Assembly: GCA_937875715.1 (NCBI GenBank)
Contig: CALEHZ010000335.1
Location: 1 to 14,788 of the forward strand
Source of the DNA: an uncultured Campylobacter sp.
Lineage (GTDB): Bacteria > Campylobacterota > Campylobacteria > Campylobacterales > Campylobacteraceae
Direction: 5' to 3'
DNA: 14,788 nucleotides
The notes under the pieces were generated by a model that made no database searches, had not been told where the DNA came from, and saw only the letters and a list, made by a program, of their open reading frames with translations. The translations under genes and the position numbers were made by a program. Shown here in pieces: positions 6,943 to 14,656 of the stretch; position 1 is the first letter of the stretch; each line of letters begins with the position of its first letter.

Positions 6943-7107
6943 GGCAGCAGTGGCAATGACGGAAAATTCATCACCCAGAGTAAGCGTAGCAAAGGGAGCA
7001 ATCCCATGTCATTTTCATAAAATTCAATAAAATTCAGTTCTTGGTTTGCCATGAGATTGCCACGATTTTTTGCTGCCTTAAAAAAATCTCGCAATGACGA
7101 AAGTGGC
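6943..7107. repeat. Intergenic CATTGCGAG/GGCAATCTC-type repeat, fold-back
   Basis: This stretch has a base composition and motifs unlike its surroundings. On the minus strand it reads GTCATTGCGAGA (about 7098-7087), then CGTGGCAATCTCATGG (about 7063-7048), then ATGACATGGGATTGCTCC (about 7022-7003), then TTTGCTACGCTTACTCTGGG, and finally CGTCATTGCCAC. These match the recurring GTCATTGCGAG...GGCAATCTC intergenic repeats seen in many bacterial genomes. GCAATCCCATG and CATGAGATTGC form an imperfect inverted repeat, and GGCAGCA/TGCTGCC (6943-6949 / 7071-7077) an outer one. A half copy of the GAATTTT palindrome interrupts the middle. No gene is seen between 6854 and 7177. Confidence 0.6.
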
Positions 7108-7123
7108 GAATTTTATAAAATTC
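7108..7123. repeat. GAATTTTATAAAATTC palindrome
   Basis: One perfect copy lies directly beside the fold-back repeat, about 55 bp beyond the end of gltX in the convergent htrA/gltX gap. Confidence 0.9.
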
Positions 7124-7177
7124 AGCCAACATACAAAGCTAAAATCGCTGCAACGTCAGCAAAAATCACTTCTGCCT

Positions 7178-8557
7178 TTATTGCGCAAGAAACGATGAAA
7201 TTCTAGATTTTACTTCATTTAGCCCTAGAATTTCCATCATTTCAAAAATTCCAGGGCTTACAGAACCGCCAGTTAGCGCAATTCTTACATTTTGAGCTAG
7301 ATCTTTTAGCGTTTTGCCCTTGCTTTCTAAAAAGCTCATTGTGAATTTTTCAAACTCGCTAGTATTTTCTAGCTGTGAATTTTCTAATTCTTTTAGATAT
7401 AGAGCCAAAAGCGCCTTGCTCTCATCATTTACAAACTTTTTCATCGCCTTTTCATCGTAGCTTGTAGGCGCATTTAAAATAAGTTCGGCGCCTGCTTTTA
7501 TATCCAAAAGTGTTTTTGCTCTTTCTTTTAGCACAGAAATTAGCAATTCGCCCTTATTAATGCCCCTAAAATCAAGCCCAAAAAATAGCATATTATCCGC
7601 CAAATGCTCAAAATGCGAATTCTTTATATAATGAGCGTTTAACCACTCTAATTTACTTAGATTATAAGTACTTGCGCTTTTGTTTATATCATTTGGGTTA
7701 AAAAGGCGTAGCATGTCGCTCATGCTAAATATCTCATCATCGCCGTGCCCCCAGCCAAGACGAATTAGAAAATTCAGCAAGGCTTCTGGCAAATACCCCA
7801 TGCGCTTATATTCCATCACATCAGTAGCGCCATGCCTTTTGCTTAGCTTACTGCCATCACTTCCATTTATCATCGCCACATGGTAAAACTTTGGAATTTT
7901 AAATCCAAGCGCTTCGTATAAAATAATTTGCTTTGGCGTATTGCTTAGATGATCGTCACCTCTGATTACATCAGTTACGCCCATTAGCGCATCGTCAATT
8001 ACCACCGTGAAGTTATAAGTAGGCGTTCCATCACTTCTAGCGATGATAAAATCATCTAAAATATCCTCTGCCTCAAAGCTAATATTTCCTTTAATTCCGT
8101 CATTAAACTCAATTTTGCCTGAAAGTGGCGCCTTTATGCGAATAACAGGTTCAATCCCCGCAGGTGGCGTGCCCCTAAATTCTCTATATCTACCATCGTA
8201 TTTTGGGCGTTCTTTTCTAGCTTCTTGTTCTTTGCGAAGTGCGTCAAGCTCGTCTTTGCTCATATAGCATTTATAGGCTTTGCCACTTTCTAAAAGCTCA
8301 TTTATATATTTTTTGTATATTTCAGTTCTTTTGCTTTGGAATTCTACATTTCCGTCGTATTCTAGCCCACACCACTCAAAAGCCTCTTTTATCGCAACAA
8401 CCGCTTCTTCGCTATTTCTAGCTAAATCAGTATCTTCTATGCGTAGCAAAAACTTTCCGCCGTTTTGCCTAGCATAAAGATAGCTATATAGCGCTGTGCG
8501 AAGTCCGCCTACATGTAAAAAGCCCGTTGGGCTTGGAGCAAATCTTGTAACTATCAT
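7178..8557 (-). CDS. gltX: Glutamate--tRNA ligase (GluRS, GltX1-like)
   Basis: Charges tRNA with glutamate in the cytoplasm, a class I synthetase. The Rossmann domain opens with FAPSPTGFLHVGGLRTA, holding the HIGH-type motif HVGG, and the KMSKS-type motif is KLSKR at residues 237-241. The C-terminal anticodon-binding region runs to residue 459. The start at 8557 is chosen because a GGA site lies 7 nt upstream and the protein then begins MIVTRFAPSPTG, as in relatives; an in-frame ATG at 8569 would add four residues but has no ribosome binding site. Campylobacter and Helicobacter carry two GluRS genes, one for tRNA-Glu and one that misacylates tRNA-Gln for the amidotransferase route. This resembles the longer, canonical type. 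A linker near the C terminus (ELENSQLENTSEFEKF) carries GAATTTT-type repeat sequence. Confidence 0.95.
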   Translation of the reverse strand: MIVTRFAPSPTGFLHVGGLRTALYSYLYARQNGGKFLLRIEDTDLARNSEEAVVAIKEAFEWCGLEYDGNVEFQSKRTEIYKKYINELLESGKAYKCYMSKDELDALRKEQEARKERPKYDGRYREFRGTPPAGIEPVIRIKAPLSGKIEFNDGIKGNISFEAEDILDDFIIARSDGTPTYNFTVVIDDALMGVTDVIRGDDHLSNTPKQIILYEALGFKIPKFYHVAMINGSDGSKLSKRHGATDVMEYKRMGYLPEALLNFLIRLGWGHGDDEIFSMSDMLRLFNPNDINKSASTYNLSKLEWLNAHYIKNSHFEHLADNMLFFGLDFRGINKGELLISVLKERAKTLLDIKAGAELILNAPTSYDEKAMKKFVNDESKALLALYLKELENSQLENTSEFEKFTMSFLESKGKTLKDLAQNVRIALTGGSVSPGIFEMMEILGLNEVKSRISSFLAQ

Positions 8558-8586
8558 TTTATTATCCATTTTTAAAAAATTTTAGC

Positions 8587-8592
8587 TATAAT
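8587..8592 (+). promoter_or_regulatory. Predicted -10 box of the SurA-like gene
   Basis: GCTATAAT in the 68-bp gltX/SurA-like divergent region gives a consensus -10 box, 34 bp upstream of the plus-strand ATG. The ribosome binding site AAAAAGGG follows. No palindrome copy lies in this region. Confidence 0.5.
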
Positions 8593-8625
8593 TCTAGCCA
8601 AAATTGCTTTAAAAAGGGTTTTAAA

Positions 8626-9462
8626 ATGAAAAAAATATTTGTAAAATCTAGTTTTTTACTAGTTTTTGGTGCTAGCATGGCAAGTGGTGCGTATCTAAAT
8701 GGTATCGCAGCAGTGGTAAATAATGAACCAATTACTGATTATGATGTCGAGCTTGTCATAAAGCAGCTTAATGTAAAACCAAATGATGCGCTAAATATGC
8801 TAATAAGAGCCAAGCTTGAAGATGCACAAATTAAAGAGCTAGGTATAAGTGCGCCTGAGAGTGAAATAAACGCAGCTATGGGCGAAATAGCCAAGCAAAA
8901 TGGATATAGCGACTTTGCTAGCTATATGCAAGTAATGAGTCAAAAAGGCGTGGATCTAAATGAAGTAAGAGAGAGCGTGAAAAAAAATATCACCAAAGAA
9001 AAGCTCTATGAAAGCATTATGGCACAACCAAACGAAAACATCACAAGGCAAAATGCCCAAAGATTTTATGAGAAAAATCAAGGAATGTTTACTCGTTTTA
9101 GTGCAGCTAAGGTAACTAAATACACAGCTACAAGCGGTGCTATTTTGGAGCGTGTGCGAGTTCAAGGCTTAGCCAGTGGCGTAAGCACCTCAAACCTTAC
9201 TATCTATCCGCAAAACGCCGACCCAAGAGTGCTAAATCTAATTGCAAGCACAAATGAAGGTGATTTCACACCAATCGTGGCTGAGAGCAACGGCTATGCG
9301 ATGTATAGAGTAAATAAAAAAGAAAATCCAGAGGTTGTGAAGTTTGAAGAAGTAGAACAAAATGTCGCTGGAATGATGATGGAACAAGAAAGGGAAGCCG
9401 TTTTGGCTGATTATTTCAATAAACTTCGTGCTAAAGCTAGCATTGAGATAATCAAACGATAA
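8626..9462 (+). CDS. SurA-like periplasmic chaperone / peptidyl-prolyl isomerase family protein
   Basis: Probable periplasmic folding helper for outer-membrane proteins. The 278-aa protein begins with a Sec signal peptide (about 1-21, MKKIFVKSSFLLVFGASMASG). Next is the SurA N-terminal signature LNGIAAVVNNEPITDYDVE, a helical chaperone domain to about 140, and a parvulin-like domain at about 145-255 that looks degenerate and may lack isomerase activity. A C-terminal helix returns to the chaperone domain (about 250-275). From memory, C. jejuni has a SurA-like chaperone of this size (Cj1289) divergent from a gltX gene, as here. A true two-domain SurA would be about 430 aa. The start follows AAAAAGGG. 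Family assignment is good; the exact role is inferred. Confidence 0.82.
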   Translation: MKKIFVKSSFLLVFGASMASGAYLNGIAAVVNNEPITDYDVELVIKQLNVKPNDALNMLIRAKLEDAQIKELGISAPESEINAAMGEIAKQNGYSDFASYMQVMSQKGVDLNEVRESVKKNITKEKLYESIMAQPNENITRQNAQRFYEKNQGMFTRFSAAKVTKYTATSGAILERVRVQGLASGVSTSNLTIYPQNADPRVLNLIASTNEGDFTPIVAESNGYAMYRVNKKENPEVVKFEEVEQNVAGMMMEQEREAVLADYFNKLRAKASIEIIKR

Positions 9463-9471
9463 AATATTTAG

Positions 9472-9505
9472 TTATGCTTTAGTGCTTTTTGCTGGCATAA
9501 TTTTT
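9472..9505 (+). terminator. Weak intrinsic terminator after the SurA-like gene
   Basis: TTATGC (9472-9477) pairs with GCATAA (9495-9500) and is followed at once by TTTTT. The stem is short and AT-rich with a 17-nt loop. The position, 10 bp after the stop codon, suits a terminator. Confidence 0.4.
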
Positions 9506-9509
9506 ACTT

Positions 9510-9604
9510 GAATTTTATAAAATTCAGCCTTGAATTTTATAAAATTCATAAAATTCAGCTTTGAATTTTATAAAATTCATAAAATTCAGCTTTGAATTTT
9601 ATGG
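9510..9604. repeat. Cluster of three palindromes plus a half copy
   Basis: Perfect GAATTTTATAAAATTC copies lie at 9510-9525, 9532-9547 and 9563-9578, with starts 22 and 31 bp apart. A truncated copy (GAATTTTATGG) starts at 9594, again 31 bp on. The unit AAAATTCATAAAATTCAGCT occurs twice. This fills the gap between the SurA-like gene and moaA; the rest of the gap to 9682 holds further AAAATTC half units. Confidence 0.92.
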
Positions 9605-9682
9605 TTTTCTTACACTGCGGCGAATTTTTTAAAAAATTCACTTTTAAAAAATTCAGTTTAAAAAATTCAAAAAAGGATAATT

Positions 9683-10642
9683 TTGCTAATTGACGGACAC
9701 GGACGCATTATTGATTATTTAAGAATCTCAGTTACACAAAGATGTAATTTTCGCTGCCAGTATTGCATGCCTGAATCTGGCGTGCCAGATATAGAACACG
9801 AGAAGCTTTTAAGCCATGAAGAAATGTTTGAGTTTGTAAAAATCTGCATTGATGGTGGAATTAAAAAAGTTCGCATTTCAGGCGGCGAACCGCTTGTTAG
9901 AAAAGATGTTGAAAAATTCATTAAAATGATTTTTGATTATGCGCCAAATATCGATCTAGCGATGACTACAAACGGATATTTTTTAGAAAGCAAAGCAGAA
10001 CTTTTAAAAAATTCGGGGCTAAAGAGGCTAAATATTTCGCTTGATACTTTAAACGGCGAAAAATTCAAGCAAATCGCACGCCGTGACGGACTAGAAAATG
10101 TGCTAAAAGGCATAAAAAAAGCTAAAGAAACGGGGCTTGGCATCAAGCTAAACACAGTTGCGATAAAGGGCTTTAATGATGATGAGTTCAAGGCTTTAAT
10201 GGATTTTGCTAAAAAAACTGGCGCACAAATCCGCTTTATAGAATATATGGAAAACAAGCACGCAAATCCTCATTTAAAGAGCATGAACGCAGCAGCGATT
10301 TTAGACACTTTGGCAAAATTTACAAGTTTTAAAGAAATTACAAAATCTCCGCAAAGTCCAAGCCGCTTGTTTTTGTGTGATGATGGCTATACTTTTGGAC
10401 TTATAAATCCCCATCAGTGCGACTTTTGCACTACTTGTAATCGCATTCGGCTTTCTAGCGATGGTTTGCTTATTCCTTGTCTTTATTTTGATGAGGGCAA
10501 GAGTATTTTAAAAGCCATGAAAAGTGGCGATTTAGAGGCTGCCAAGGCGATTTTGGCTGATGTTCTAGCTAATAAGCCAGAGAAAAATCGCTGGGGCGAA
10601 GGTGCTACAAGCGAGCGTGGATTTTTCCAAACCGGCGGCTGA
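9683..10642 (+). CDS. moaA: GTP 3',8-cyclase MoaA (radical SAM)
   Basis: Catalyses the first step of molybdenum cofactor synthesis, the radical rearrangement of GTP that MoaC turns into cyclic pyranopterin monophosphate. The 319 aa show the N-terminal radical SAM cluster C21-C25-C28 (RCNFRCQYCMP), the SAM-binding GGEP motif (ISGGEPL), and the second, GTP-binding iron-sulfur site C249, C252 and C266 (FCTTCNRIRLSSDGLLIPC). The protein ends in the functional Gly-Gly tail (FFQTGG), so it is full length. The start is a TTG, supported by AAAAGGA 6 nt upstream and by the family's usual N terminus (LIDGHGRIIDYLRISVTQRC). It stands alone between repeat-filled gaps and converges on the RND gene. Confidence 0.96.
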   Translation: MLIDGHGRIIDYLRISVTQRCNFRCQYCMPESGVPDIEHEKLLSHEEMFEFVKICIDGGIKKVRISGGEPLVRKDVEKFIKMIFDYAPNIDLAMTTNGYFLESKAELLKNSGLKRLNISLDTLNGEKFKQIARRDGLENVLKGIKKAKETGLGIKLNTVAIKGFNDDEFKALMDFAKKTGAQIRFIEYMENKHANPHLKSMNAAAILDTLAKFTSFKEITKSPQSPSRLFLCDDGYTFGLINPHQCDFCTTCNRIRLSSDGLLIPCLYFDEGKSILKAMKSGDLEAAKAILADVLANKPEKNRWGEGATSERGFFQTGG

Positions 10643-10656
10643 TGGCGGCTGATTTT

Positions 10657-10691
10657 GAATTTTATAAAATTCAAAGTTTTATAAAATTCAA
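10657..10691. repeat. Palindrome plus half copy at convergent gene ends
   Basis: A perfect GAATTTTATAAAATTC at 10657-10672 is followed by TTTTATAAAATTC in the 84-bp gap between the moaA and RND gene ends. Just before it, GGCGGCTGAT is duplicated in tandem across the moaA stop codon. Confidence 0.88.
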
Positions 10692-10726
10692 ATTTAAACG
10701 GCTAAATTTTTTAAAAAATCCAAAAA

Positions 10727-13219
10727 TTAAAAGCGTAATTTTTTTGTGCTAATTAGCAAGGTTGGCAATAGCAAAAAGCCTGAAATTAACATAAAAAACA
10801 TCACCAAATCAGTAAGCAAGCCAAAGTAAATTGTCGGCCAAAAATTGCTAGTTACCATCACGCCAAAGCCCATAAATATAGCAAAACTGGTGTAATACAT
10901 CGCATAGCCGATGCTTGCGTGACTTTTAGTCACTGCGATGAGAGCATCTTTGCTTTTTGCTAGTTCTTTTTTATAGCGGTAAATGTAGTGTATTACATTA
11001 TCTACGCCAATTCCTAGACTGATTGAGCCGATTGTAATGCTCATTATATCAAGTGGCAAGCCAATAAGCCCCATGGCTCCAAGCACGCAAGAAAGCGGCA
11101 CAATGTTTATGATGATCGCAATGAGAGCTAACTTTAAGCTTCTAAAAATCACAATAAATGTTGCAAAGAGCGATAAAATCACAAAAGCAAGGCTGTCTAT
11201 TTGACTAGCAAAAAGTGAGCTTAGCATATTGGCATAAAGCTTCATAACACCGCTAATTTCTACTTTTGCACCATCGTTTTTTACTAGCTCATTAAGTTCG
11301 CTTTGAAGCTCTTTTAAAAATACGGCTCTGCGAAGATCTGGCGCAGAGTCAGTGCTGCGAATACTAAAATGCAGCTCGTCATTTTCAATGCTCACAAAAG
11401 GTGTCAAAAGCAAGTTTTTTTGCTCTTTGCTAAGCCCGTTGTAAAGCAAGCCAAGTGCGAGCGCATCAAGCTGCCTGCCTTCATTTAAATCCTTGCCGAC
11501 TTTTAAAAGATTATTTAGCGAATTAACTGAGCCTATAAATTCTTTACTCTCTAAAAAGTCGCTAACCTTGCGTAAAACATTCATTCTACGCTCATTAAAC
11601 CAGTATTGTGCCTTGTTTTGATCATTAGAAAATTCATCAGCAAATTCACTCTCAAAGTCATCTATATTTTGTGAATTTTGTGCTTGAATTTTATCAAATG
11701 AAATTACGATATCAAGTGGCACAGTGCCGCCAAGCTTTGTATCGATTATTTCCATGCCTTTGTAAATATCGGTGCTTTTTTTAAAGTATCCTATGAAGCT
11801 GTTTTCTACCTCAAGCTTGCTCATGCCCCAAATACCGATGATAAAAAGAGCTGTGCTAGTTATATAGATGAATTTTCTACCGCTAGGATTTATTGCTATT
11901 TTGGCGCAGTGTTTTGTAAGCGTAAAAAAGTTCTCAAAAGTAGTATTAACGGGCTTTTTAGGCAGTAAGCACATAAGAGAGGCAAAAACCCAAAAACAAA
12001 TGAGCAAAGATACACAAATCGAAGCACTCATCATAATCCCAAGACTTGCGACTGGCTTTATGTCGCAAAATACAAGAGAGATGAAGCCAAGTGCTGTGGT
12101 AAAAATCGCAAAAAAACAAGGGATAAATCTGTCTTTTATCGCTAAGTAGGTGATTTGGCGAGTGCTAAAATGAGCTTTTTTGCGTGAAAATTCCCTGTAA
12201 GAATTTATTAAATGTATAGTAACTGAAAGCGTGATTATTAGCTGTAAGGCTATGTAATTGCTTGAAATAACCGTGATTTCAAAGCCTAAAAGCCCAAAAA
12301 GCCCACTAGCACTTAGCACACACAAAACACAGATGAAAATCGCTATAAAAACATAGCGCAGCTGTAAATAATAAAGACACAAACAAAGCATAGTAAGCAG
12401 CAATGTAGCGATGCCGTAAGTGCCAAGGTCGCTTTTAACAAAGCTTATCATATCATCTGCTATCATGTCCATACCGCCTAAAAATAGCGAATTGTCGTTA
12501 TATTTGGCTATGATTTGCTTGATTTGTTCTAAATTATTATGTTCGCTAATTCTAAGCTCATCTCTATAAGCTTTAAACTCTTTTTTTAAGGCGGCCAGCT
12601 TGCTTTTTTGTGTGTTTAATGAAGCCTTTTGGCTGGCGTTATTTTCTAAATTTTCTATACTTTTTTCTAGGGCGTTAATTTTTTCTATAAAGGCGTTATA
12701 TTTATCATTTGGCTTTAGATTTACTACAATTGCGGTGGTTTTAAAGTCACTACTTACAAGCTGATTTTTATAAAAAGGCGAGGTTAAAAACTCGGCTCTT
12801 GCTTTTTCTTTACTAATATTTTCATCGCTTAGGTTTGGAATGTGATCCATAATTTGGCTTAAAGAAAGCTTGGTATTAGCCAAAAGTGGAGCGTTTAGAA
12901 TGCTAAGAATATTATTTACGCTTGGCACATTCATAAGTTCGGTGCTTAAATTTTTAATAAGTTCCAAACTCTCATCGCTTAAAAGATCGCTCTTTGGCGT
13001 GTAAGCAATAAGCAAAAAATTCTGCGTTTCGTAGCGTTTGCTAACTTCTCTAAAAAGCTCTAAATCTTTATCGTGTTCTAAAAGTAGGGTTTGAGTCGAT
13101 GCATCAATCTCAAGTCTAGGGGCAAAAAAGCCTAAAAATGCACAAAATAAAATAGCTAGAAATAAGCAAATTTTAGGCTTTGCTACCAAAACTCTAGCTA
13201 AGAGACGAAATATTTTCAT
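10727..13219 (-). CDS. RND/MMPL-family membrane protein (HpnN-like), putative lipid transporter
   Basis: An 830-aa inner-membrane protein with the RND layout: TM1 at about 17-33, a large periplasmic loop, TM2-6 at about 268-420, TM7 at about 449-468, a second periplasmic loop, and TM8-12 at about 670-825. TM4 and TM10-type segments are visible (ISIGSISLGIGVDNVIHYIYRYKKE; RLEIDAST after TM1 is typical of the MMPL/HpnN group). The first loop contains a coiled coil at about 175-220. The second loop has an acidic, Asn-rich stretch at about 505-540 whose DNA carries GAATTTT units. It is the last gene of mlaA-mlaC-RND, 8 bp after mlaC, with a weak ribosome binding site, so coupled translation is likely. 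In other bacteria HpnN-type proteins are paired with MlaC-like HpnM, so I infer lipid movement through the periplasm. The substrate is unknown. Confidence 0.82.
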   Translation of the reverse strand: MKIFRLLARVLVAKPKICLFLAILFCAFLGFFAPRLEIDASTQTLLLEHDKDLELFREVSKRYETQNFLLIAYTPKSDLLSDESLELIKNLSTELMNVPSVNNILSILNAPLLANTKLSLSQIMDHIPNLSDENISKEKARAEFLTSPFYKNQLVSSDFKTTAIVVNLKPNDKYNAFIEKINALEKSIENLENNASQKASLNTQKSKLAALKKEFKAYRDELRISEHNNLEQIKQIIAKYNDNSLFLGGMDMIADDMISFVKSDLGTYGIATLLLTMLCLCLYYLQLRYVFIAIFICVLCVLSASGLFGLLGFEITVISSNYIALQLIITLSVTIHLINSYREFSRKKAHFSTRQITYLAIKDRFIPCFFAIFTTALGFISLVFCDIKPVASLGIMMSASICVSLLICFWVFASLMCLLPKKPVNTTFENFFTLTKHCAKIAINPSGRKFIYITSTALFIIGIWGMSKLEVENSFIGYFKKSTDIYKGMEIIDTKLGGTVPLDIVISFDKIQAQNSQNIDDFESEFADEFSNDQNKAQYWFNERRMNVLRKVSDFLESKEFIGSVNSLNNLLKVGKDLNEGRQLDALALGLLYNGLSKEQKNLLLTPFVSIENDELHFSIRSTDSAPDLRRAVFLKELQSELNELVKNDGAKVEISGVMKLYANMLSSLFASQIDSLAFVILSLFATFIVIFRSLKLALIAIIINIVPLSCVLGAMGLIGLPLDIMSITIGSISLGIGVDNVIHYIYRYKKELAKSKDALIAVTKSHASIGYAMYYTSFAIFMGFGVMVTSNFWPTIYFGLLTDLVMFFMLISGFLLLPTLLISTKKLRF

Positions 13220-13227
13220 TGAAGTTT

Positions 13228-13815
13228 TTATTTATTTTCTTTATCATCTAGCGCATTTTTGGCATTTAGACGCCTTAAAATTTCGTTAAAATCAACACTT
13301 TTAAGATCCTCAAACTGCGCTCTGTATGTAGAAATCACGCTTACACCTAAAATATCTACATCATAGATGTAATAATCATTTGCGCTCTTTTGGTGAAATT
13401 TAAAGATAAATTTAAATACCTCGCCACTTGAATTTTTTATCTCACTATTTACAAAATAGCGTTTAGCATTTGGTGTTTCATCGCCAACTATGCTTACAGT
13501 TTGGTTTGTATAAAGGCTTAGTTTTTCGCTAAAAGAAAATTTTAAACGCTTAGTAAAAACCTTAATAAATTCTTGTTGTTGATTTTCATTTAAGCCTTTG
13601 TAAAGAGCACCTAAGGATAGTTTTGCCATAAGCTCATAATCAAAATATTTATCAAAAATTGTAAAAAGTGCCTGTGATTTTTCTTCCACGCTTTTTTGCT
13701 CTTTTAAAATCTCCATAGCAGCCACTAAATCATCATTTAAATGTGTTTTAATCTGCTCTTTTGGCATAGCAAAAGCAAGGCTGAAAGCAAAAAGTAAAAA
13801 AAGCAGCTTTTTCAT
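13228..13815 (-). CDS. mlaC: MlaC/Ttg2D-family periplasmic phospholipid-binding protein
   Basis: Soluble carrier that shuttles phospholipids between the outer and inner membranes. About 195 aa (usual for the family) with a Sec signal peptide (MKKLLFLLFAFSLAFA) and the MlaC fold: a helical N-terminal half with the family segment FDKYFDYELMAKLSLGALYKG, the FIKVFTKRL helix, and the strand-rich part ending in DVDILGVSVISTYRAQFEDL. The start at 13815 is preferred because AAGGA is 6 nt upstream; the adjacent ATG at 13818 would be only 3 nt from it. It lies 9 bp after mlaA and 8 bp before the RND gene, clearly one operon. No mlaD, mlaE or mlaF is in the window, so its inner-membrane partner may be the RND protein or a distant MlaFED. 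Confidence 0.9.
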   Translation of the reverse strand: MKKLLFLLFAFSLAFAMPKEQIKTHLNDDLVAAMEILKEQKSVEEKSQALFTIFDKYFDYELMAKLSLGALYKGLNENQQQEFIKVFTKRLKFSFSEKLSLYTNQTVSIVGDETPNAKRYFVNSEIKNSSGEVFKFIFKFHQKSANDYYIYDVDILGVSVISTYRAQFEDLKSVDFNEILRRLNAKNALDDKENK

Positions 13816-13827
13816 CATTATTCCTTA

Positions 13828-14628
13828 TTATTCTTTTATCGCAGCATCTCTCATCTGCTCGTATGAATTACGCATAAATGGATACAAATCAATGGCATCT
13901 TTTGTAAGCATCTCATATCTATTTGGCTCAATTCCGCCCATATTTAGCATTCTAAGACCTGCACCGCTAATACCAATATAACTATTTTTAAGCGCATCTT
14001 TGCCAGCCAAAGAATCTACATAAGTCAAAGGATTAGCAAAATAATCGCCTGCAAGACCAAAAATATCACGCAAATTGCTTTGCCCAAAAACTGGTAAAAC
14101 TACAGGAAAACCAGACCCAAAGCCCCAGCGCCCCAAAGTCTGCCCAAAGTCCTCATTGTGTCGTTTGATGCCAAAATAACTTTCACTAACCTCAATAAAT
14201 CCACCAAGCCCAAAAGTGCTATTTAAAGTAAAGCTAAAGACCTCATCGACTGCTTCAAAAAATTTAAATTGTAGCAAATTATTTACAAATCTAATAGGAA
14301 ACATTAAATTATTGAAAAAATTGTTTATTCCAGTTTTTGCAGGGCTAGGCATAATGTCGCCGTAAACTTTGAAAACTGGCGTAAAAGCATAGCGATATAA
14401 AATGTCGTTAAAGCCTGTCATTACTCTATTGTAGCCACTTAATGGATCAAAAATTTCCTTGCTTTGATACTCGCTTTCAAACTCGCTTAAATCGCTATCA
14501 TTTATAGCTAAATTTTTATCAGGATTTTGCGTAGCAACTGCTTGTAGGCTAGTATTTACCGCAATATCTAAAATCGGTGCTGCCACAGAAATAGCAAAAA
14601 ACGAAAAGAATAAAACTAAAAATTTCAT
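13828..14628 (-). CDS. mlaA: MlaA/VacJ-family outer-membrane lipid asymmetry protein
   Basis: MlaA sits in the outer membrane and removes phospholipids from the outer leaflet, handing them to MlaC. The 266 aa contain the family core: DPLSGYNRVMTGFND at about residues 58-72, then FFNNLMFPIRFVNNLLQ, FTLNSTFGLGGFIEVSE, EDFGQTLGRWGFGSGFPVVL and a C-terminal helical end. The N terminus is a signal peptide (MKFLVLFFSFFAISVAAPIL) but has no Cys, so the usual lipobox of MlaA/VacJ lipoproteins is missing and the protein is probably not lipidated. The start follows a GGATGTAAG site. It is the first gene of the operon; upstream is a repeat-rich region with no obvious strong promoter (a TTAAAAT at about 14640 is possible). 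Confidence 0.92.
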   Translation of the reverse strand: MKFLVLFFSFFAISVAAPILDIAVNTSLQAVATQNPDKNLAINDSDLSEFESEYQSKEIFDPLSGYNRVMTGFNDILYRYAFTPVFKVYGDIMPSPAKTGINNFFNNLMFPIRFVNNLLQFKFFEAVDEVFSFTLNSTFGLGGFIEVSESYFGIKRHNEDFGQTLGRWGFGSGFPVVLPVFGQSNLRDIFGLAGDYFANPLTYVDSLAGKDALKNSYIGISGAGLRMLNMGGIEPNRYEMLTKDAIDLYPFMRNSYEQMRDAAIKE

Positions 14629-14656
14629 CTTACATCCATTTTAAAAAGTAAAGGGC

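Noticed and set aside
9510..9604. Regularly spaced repeats as a CRISPR array
   Set aside because: Units are 16 bp with spacers of 6 or 15 bp that are themselves repeat-like. There are no unique spacers and no cas genes.
11868..12149. Plus-strand 93-codon frame inside the RND gene
   Set aside because: It is antisense of membrane segments of a clear RND protein, with no supporting signal.
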